This document shows positions 6,569 to 8,931 of a DNA stretch of 8,931 nucleotides, one piece after another. The notes under the pieces were generated by a model, which was not told the origin of the DNA, did no database searches, and saw nothing but the letters and a program-made list of their open reading frames with translations. The DNA lies in the NCBI GenBank assembly GCA_949077355.1, contig CARUQW010000058.1, positions 1-8,931 on the forward strand, in the 5' to 3' direction. Within the stretch, counting starts at the first letter, position 1, and each line of letters begins with the position of its first letter. A program made the position numbers and the translations under genes. The stretch comes from an uncultured Clostridia bacterium (lineage in GTDB: Bacteria; Bacillota; Clostridia; TANB77; CAG-508).

Positions 6569-7052
6569 TTGGGAAATCCAAGTCTATTTTTTCTCCTACT
6601 ATTCTATCACAAGTACAGGTAATATTTCCATAGTTTTTGTTAATATTTATACCTAATTTTTCAAATGCTTTTAGATGCAAGTCAATGGGTCTAGTTCCTA
6701 TGTCACATCCACCTGGATAAGAAAAGGTTACTTCTCCATATCTTCCAATTAATGCTCCTACAAATATAACAGAAGAACGCATCTGCCTCATCAATTCTTC
6801 TGGTATTTCATAATTTGAAATTTGACTTGTATCTATGATAACTTTATTTTTCTTTTTAACGACTTCTGCTCCTAATTTTTTTAGAATTTCATACATCATT
6901 TGGGTATCATGTATATTTGGTACATTGTATAATGTAGTTTTTCCTTGGTTTAGTATACTGGCTGCTATGATGGGTAAGGATGCATTTTTGGAGCCTGATA
7001 TGTTTACTTCTCCTTCTACTTTTTTTCCTCCTTTGATTATGTATTCTGACAT
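6498..7052 (-). CDS. murA: MurA N-terminal fragment (5' part of the split gene)
   Basis: Carries the first MurA globular domain. The substrate-binding SGSKNASLPII block includes Lys22 and Asn23 in the family's usual numbering. The PGGCDIGTRPIDLH loop holds the PEP-reactive cysteine at residue 116 (fosfomycin-sensitive type, equivalent to E. coli Cys115). After CLAS the frame runs out of phase (RKNDYNQ) and stops at 6498. A GTG at 7064 is also in frame but the ATG at 7052 has the better ribosome binding site. Alone this fragment would be a truncated, inactive enzyme because it lacks most of the second domain. Confidence 0.75.
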   Translation of the reverse strand: MSEYIIKGGKKVEGEVNISGSKNASLPIIAASILNQGKTTLYNVPNIHDTQMMYEILKKLGAEVVKKKNKVIIDTSQISNYEIPEELMRQMRSSVIFVGALIGRYGEVTFSYPGGCDIGTRPIDLHLKAFEKLGININKNYGNITCTCDRIVGEKIDLDFPSVGATENAILAACLASRKNDYNQ

Positions 7053-7114
7053 TTCGCTTTCCACCTTTCTCTTTTATTTGTATATATTATGTTTTCTTTA
7101 CGTAAAAAGTGAAT

Positions 7115-7397
7115 CTTAAAGTAACGATTCAAAGGTAAAGGTCCAATCACACCTAAAGCAAAAACTATAAAAAAGAGAAAAGAGCGCCTGGATAGGAGAT
7201 TTTATTAGAAATTGTTAAGATATAAAATGACGGGATGTTCAGGGCAATTGCTAATTATCCTATTTGAAATAAATTCTTCGGTATCCTCAAAAACAATAGA
7301 AATTCTAAAATCATATTGACCAAGCGATTGAAATGACTTTTATAGTTTTTGCTTTAGGTGTGATTGGACTTTTACCCCTGAATCATTACATCTTAAA
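7115..7397. repeat. Large imperfect palindrome in the murA-asnS spacer
   Basis: A perfect 32-bp inverted repeat lies at 7141-7172 and 7338-7369; its key part is CCAATCACACCTAAAGC and complement. Outside it the similarity continues with a few mismatches to about 7115 and 7397 (left GTAACGATTC, right complement GTAATGATTC). Inside it, weaker similarity persists (left GCGCCTGG with GATTTTA further on, right complement TCGCTTGG with GATTTTA), so most of the unit looks like two arms of one ancient inverted duplication around a centre near 7240-7260. It is compatible with a non-autonomous palindromic element, with two opposed repeat insertions, or with a symmetric control region for murA and asnS. 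No transposase is present. Confidence 0.6.
7205..7339 (-). other. Short start-less open frame inside the palindrome (possible gene remnant)
   Basis: A stop-to-stop frame of 44 sense codons on the minus strand that begins right after an in-frame TAA in the inner end of the right arm and ends in TAATAA. It has no ATG, GTG or TTG and no ribosome binding site. The predicted peptide looks protein-like (parts read VFEDTEEFISNR and CPEHPVILYLNNF), but I do not recognise a family. It may be a degraded gene piece captured by the repeat, or chance. Confidence 0.2.
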
Positions 7398-7417
7398 CGT
7401 TTCTTTTACTTTACATC

Positions 7418-7446
7418 TTGAAAAATCTTACATAATATCATATAAT
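7418..7446 (+). promoter_or_regulatory. Sigma-A-type promoter of asnS
   Basis: TTGAAA (7418-7423), a 17-nt spacer and a perfect TATAAT (7441-7446). The predicted start point near 7453 leaves a leader of only about 23 nt, containing the GGAGG ribosome binding site at 7465-7469. Such a short leader leaves no room for a T-box or attenuator downstream of this promoter. Confidence 0.8.
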
Positions 7447-7475
7447 AGGTACATACTAAAAATTGGAGGAAAAAA

Positions 7476-8867
7476 ATGAAAAATATAACGGTAAAAGATT
7501 TATATAAAAATACTGCCACTTATGTAGGAAAAGAAATCACAATTGAAGGTTGGGTAAAAACGGTAAGAGATTCCAAAACTTTTGGTTTTATTGAATTAAA
7601 TGATGGGACATTTTTTAAAAATGTTCAAATTGTTTTTAACAATACGTTAGAAAACTTTGCAGAAATTTGTAAATTAACGATTAGTTCTTCTATTAAGGTT
7701 GTTGGAAACTTTATTCTAACAGAAAATGCAAAACAACCATTTGAAATTCAAGCAACTAAAATTGAAATTGAAAGTCTTTCAGATAGCAGTTATCCACTTC
7801 AAAAGAAAAAGCATTCTTTTGAATATTTAAGAACCATTTCACATTTACGACCAAGAGCTAACACTTTTAATGCTGTATTCCGTGTAAGAAGTGCTTTGGC
7901 TTACGCTATCCATAAGTTTTTTCAAGAAAGAGGATTTGTCTATGTTAATACCCCTCTTCTTACCGGAAGCGATGCAGAAGGTGCCGGAGAAATGTTTAAT
8001 GTAAATTCTTTTGACTTAAATAATATTCCTAAAACTGCAAATGGTGACATTGATTTTTCACAAGACTTTTTTGGAAAATCTACTCATTTAACAGTAAGTG
8101 GTCAATTAAATGCTGAAACTTTTGCTCAAAGTTTTTGTAATGTTTATACTTTTGGACCTACTTTTCGTGCAGAAAATTCAAATACAGTAAAACATGCTGC
8201 AGAATTCTGGATGGTAGAACCTGAAATCTGCTTTGCTGATTTAAATGATGATATGGATTTAGCAGAAGATATGATTAAATATATTTTCCAATATGTTTTA
8301 GATAACTGTCCAGAAGAAATGGAATTTTTCAATAAATTCATTGATACTGGATTACTAGAAAGATTAAATCATGTTATTACATCTGATTTTATTCGAATCA
8401 CCTATACAGATGCTATTAAAGAGCTTGAAAAATATAATGATGCATTTGAATATAAAGTTTCTTGGGGGGTTGATTTACAAACAGAACATGAAAGATATCT
8501 ATGTGAAAATATTTTCAAAAAGCCTGTTTTTGTAACAGACTATCCAAAAGATATTAAAGCTTTCTATATGAAACAAAATTCTGATGGAAAAACAGTTGCA
8601 GCAACTGACTTACTTGTTCCTGGAATTGGTGAAATTATTGGAGGCAGTCAAAGAGAAGAAAATTATGATAAGTTATTAAATCGAATGAAAGAATTAGATA
8701 TGCCTATTGATAGCTATGGTTGGTATTTAGATTTAAGGAAATATGGAAGTTGCAATCACGCTGGTTTTGGTCTAGGTTTTGAAAGAGCTATTATGTACTT
8801 AACTGGTATGCAAAATATTCGTGACGTTATTCCATTTCCTAGAACACCGAAAAACTGTGAATTTTAA
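7476..8867 (+). CDS. asnS: Asparaginyl-tRNA synthetase
   Basis: Class IIb aminoacyl-tRNA synthetase that charges tRNA-Asn with asparagine in the cytoplasm. The 463-residue protein has an N-terminal OB-fold anticodon-binding domain (about 18-100, ITIEGWVKTVRDSKTFGFIEL), motif 1 in the helix and strand around 146-165, motif 2 FRAENSNTVKH (230-240) followed by the Asn-type EFWMVEPE (243-250), and motif 3 GFGLGFERAIMYLTG (430-444). It ends in the typical PRTP-N-EF tail. Length and motifs fit bacterial AsnRS and not AspRS. The ATG at 7476 has GGAGG 6 nt upstream and a strong promoter. It is divergent from the murA-ftsZ cluster and apparently monocistronic, because a terminator-like repeat begins 9 nt after its TAA. 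An in-frame TGA for the reading upstream overlaps the ATG but is not significant. Confidence 0.98.
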   Translation: MKNITVKDLYKNTATYVGKEITIEGWVKTVRDSKTFGFIELNDGTFFKNVQIVFNNTLENFAEICKLTISSSIKVVGNFILTENAKQPFEIQATKIEIESLSDSSYPLQKKKHSFEYLRTISHLRPRANTFNAVFRVRSALAYAIHKFFQERGFVYVNTPLLTGSDAEGAGEMFNVNSFDLNNIPKTANGDIDFSQDFFGKSTHLTVSGQLNAETFAQSFCNVYTFGPTFRAENSNTVKHAAEFWMVEPEICFADLNDDMDLAEDMIKYIFQYVLDNCPEEMEFFNKFIDTGLLERLNHVITSDFIRITYTDAIKELEKYNDAFEYKVSWGVDLQTEHERYLCENIFKKPVFVTDYPKDIKAFYMKQNSDGKTVAATDLLVPGIGEIIGGSQREENYDKLLNRMKELDMPIDSYGWYLDLRKYGSCNHAGFGLGFERAIMYLTGMQNIRDVIPFPRTPKNCEF

Positions 8868-8876
8868 AAAATTGCC

Positions 8877-8927
8877 GACTCTATGTCAATAGTTGGGGTG
8901 GAAAACTTTAAAAGTTTTCTGCCTCAG
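8877..8927 (+). repeat. 51-bp repeat, copy following asnS
   Basis: Identical to the reverse complement of 1-51; it begins 9 nt after the asnS TAA. Both copies sitting at the window edges suggests that the assembled piece ends where a multi-copy sequence begins. Confidence 0.85.
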
Positions 8928-8931
8928 CTTT
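8891..8931 (+). terminator. Probable intrinsic terminator of asnS within the repeat
   Basis: In the asnS transcript 8891-8907 can pair with 8913-8929: 17 consecutive pairs, four of them G.U, around a UUAAA loop, followed by U residues at the window edge. On the opposite strand those four positions would be A/C mismatches, so the hairpin favours this direction. The T-run is cut by the window end, so its length cannot be judged. Confidence 0.6.

Larger units (their letters stand above)
5801..7052 (-). pseudogene. murA: murA, UDP-N-acetylglucosamine 1-carboxyvinyltransferase, split by a +1 frameshift
   Basis: MurA transfers enolpyruvate from PEP to UDP-GlcNAc, the first committed step of peptidoglycan synthesis in the cytoplasm. 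Both halves of the family sequence are present but in different frames. The upstream frame runs through SVGATENAILAACLA and the downstream frame resumes at GKTTITNSAREPEI. Between the codons for LA and GK there are four bases (6524-6521, TCAC on the minus strand) where three are expected. Removing one base gives 416 residues, the normal MurA length. The change could instead be an extra A in the following AAAAA run, but that would lose a usually conserved glycine. The rest looks intact on both sides, which points to a very recent mutation or a sequencing/assembly error rather than old decay. Bacillota often have a second murA, so loss would be tolerable. The ATG at 7052 has AGGTGG at 7061-7066, 8 nt upstream. 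Confidence 0.85.
7053..7475. other. Divergent murA-asnS spacer, mostly non-coding
   Basis: A 423-bp region between divergent genes. From the murA side it holds the AGGTGG ribosome binding site (7061-7066), a weak minus-strand promoter candidate (TTCACT about 7114-7109, 16 nt, CATAAT about 7092-7087), a large imperfect palindrome (about 7115-7397), then the asnS promoter (7418-7446) and its ribosome binding site GGAGG (7465-7469). Inside the palindrome there is only a short start-less open frame. No tRNA, T-box motif or riboswitch is recognised. Confidence 0.6.

Noticed and set aside
7065..7475. T-box leader for asnS
   Set aside because: Aminoacyl-tRNA synthetase genes of Bacillota often have one, but no TGGNACCGCG-type T-box sequence is present and the predicted leader after the promoter is only about 23 nt.
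7333..7479. 48-codon plus-strand ORF with a hydrophobic start that runs into the asnS ATG
   Set aside because: No ribosome binding site before its ATG, most of it lies in a palindrome arm, and the asnS promoter sits inside it, so it would not be transcribed from that promoter. The overlap with the asnS start is likely chance.
1..8931. The whole window as a transposon bounded by terminal inverted repeats
   Set aside because: The content is core housekeeping genes in their usual order with no transposase or integrase. The inverted end repeats are better explained by an assembly ending in a multi-copy sequence.

Overview
This AT-rich window looks chromosomal and comes from a low-GC Bacillota organism, most likely an uncultured member of the Clostridia. 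The grounds are the gene order murA-ftsQ-DUF881-DUF881-sbp-ftsA-ftsZ, which matches the division and cell-wall cluster of Bacillus and Clostridia, the near-consensus AGGAGG ribosome binding sites, and a WalR-type direct-repeat array in front of ftsA. The genus cannot be fixed from the sequence alone.

Layout. Positions 7052 to 64 carry seven genes on the minus strand, in transcription order: murA (split by a one-base frameshift), ftsQ/divIB, two tandem DUF881 membrane proteins, a small basic membrane protein (sbp), ftsA and ftsZ. A divergent spacer of about 420 bp (7053-7475) separates murA from asnS (7476-8867, plus strand), which encodes asparaginyl-tRNA synthetase and has its own clear promoter.

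How the genes work together. MurA makes the first committed peptidoglycan precursor. FtsQ is a bitopic divisome scaffold. FtsA anchors FtsZ filaments to the membrane, and FtsZ builds the Z-ring. The DUF881 proteins and Sbp are conserved companions of this cluster whose exact role is not established. A strong promoter-like site in the sbp-ftsA gap, preceded by four TGTWAT hexamers exactly 11 bp apart, suggests that ftsAZ can be expressed separately from the upstream genes and under WalR-type control, as has been described for B. subtilis ftsAZ.

The most unusual content is between the genes. An identical 51-bp sequence lies at both window ends in inverted orientation, directly after the stop codons of ftsZ and asnS. 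It can fold into a long hairpin, including G.U pairs, only in transcripts from those genes, so it looks like a repeated transcription terminator or the end of a repeated element. Three more palindromes occupy other spacers: about 280 bp between murA and asnS, 120 bp between the DUF881 genes, and 42 bp between murA and ftsQ. No transposase, CRISPR array, tRNA or rRNA is visible. I found no new multigene system. The main points of interest are the palindromic repeats, the WalR-like array and the broken murA.
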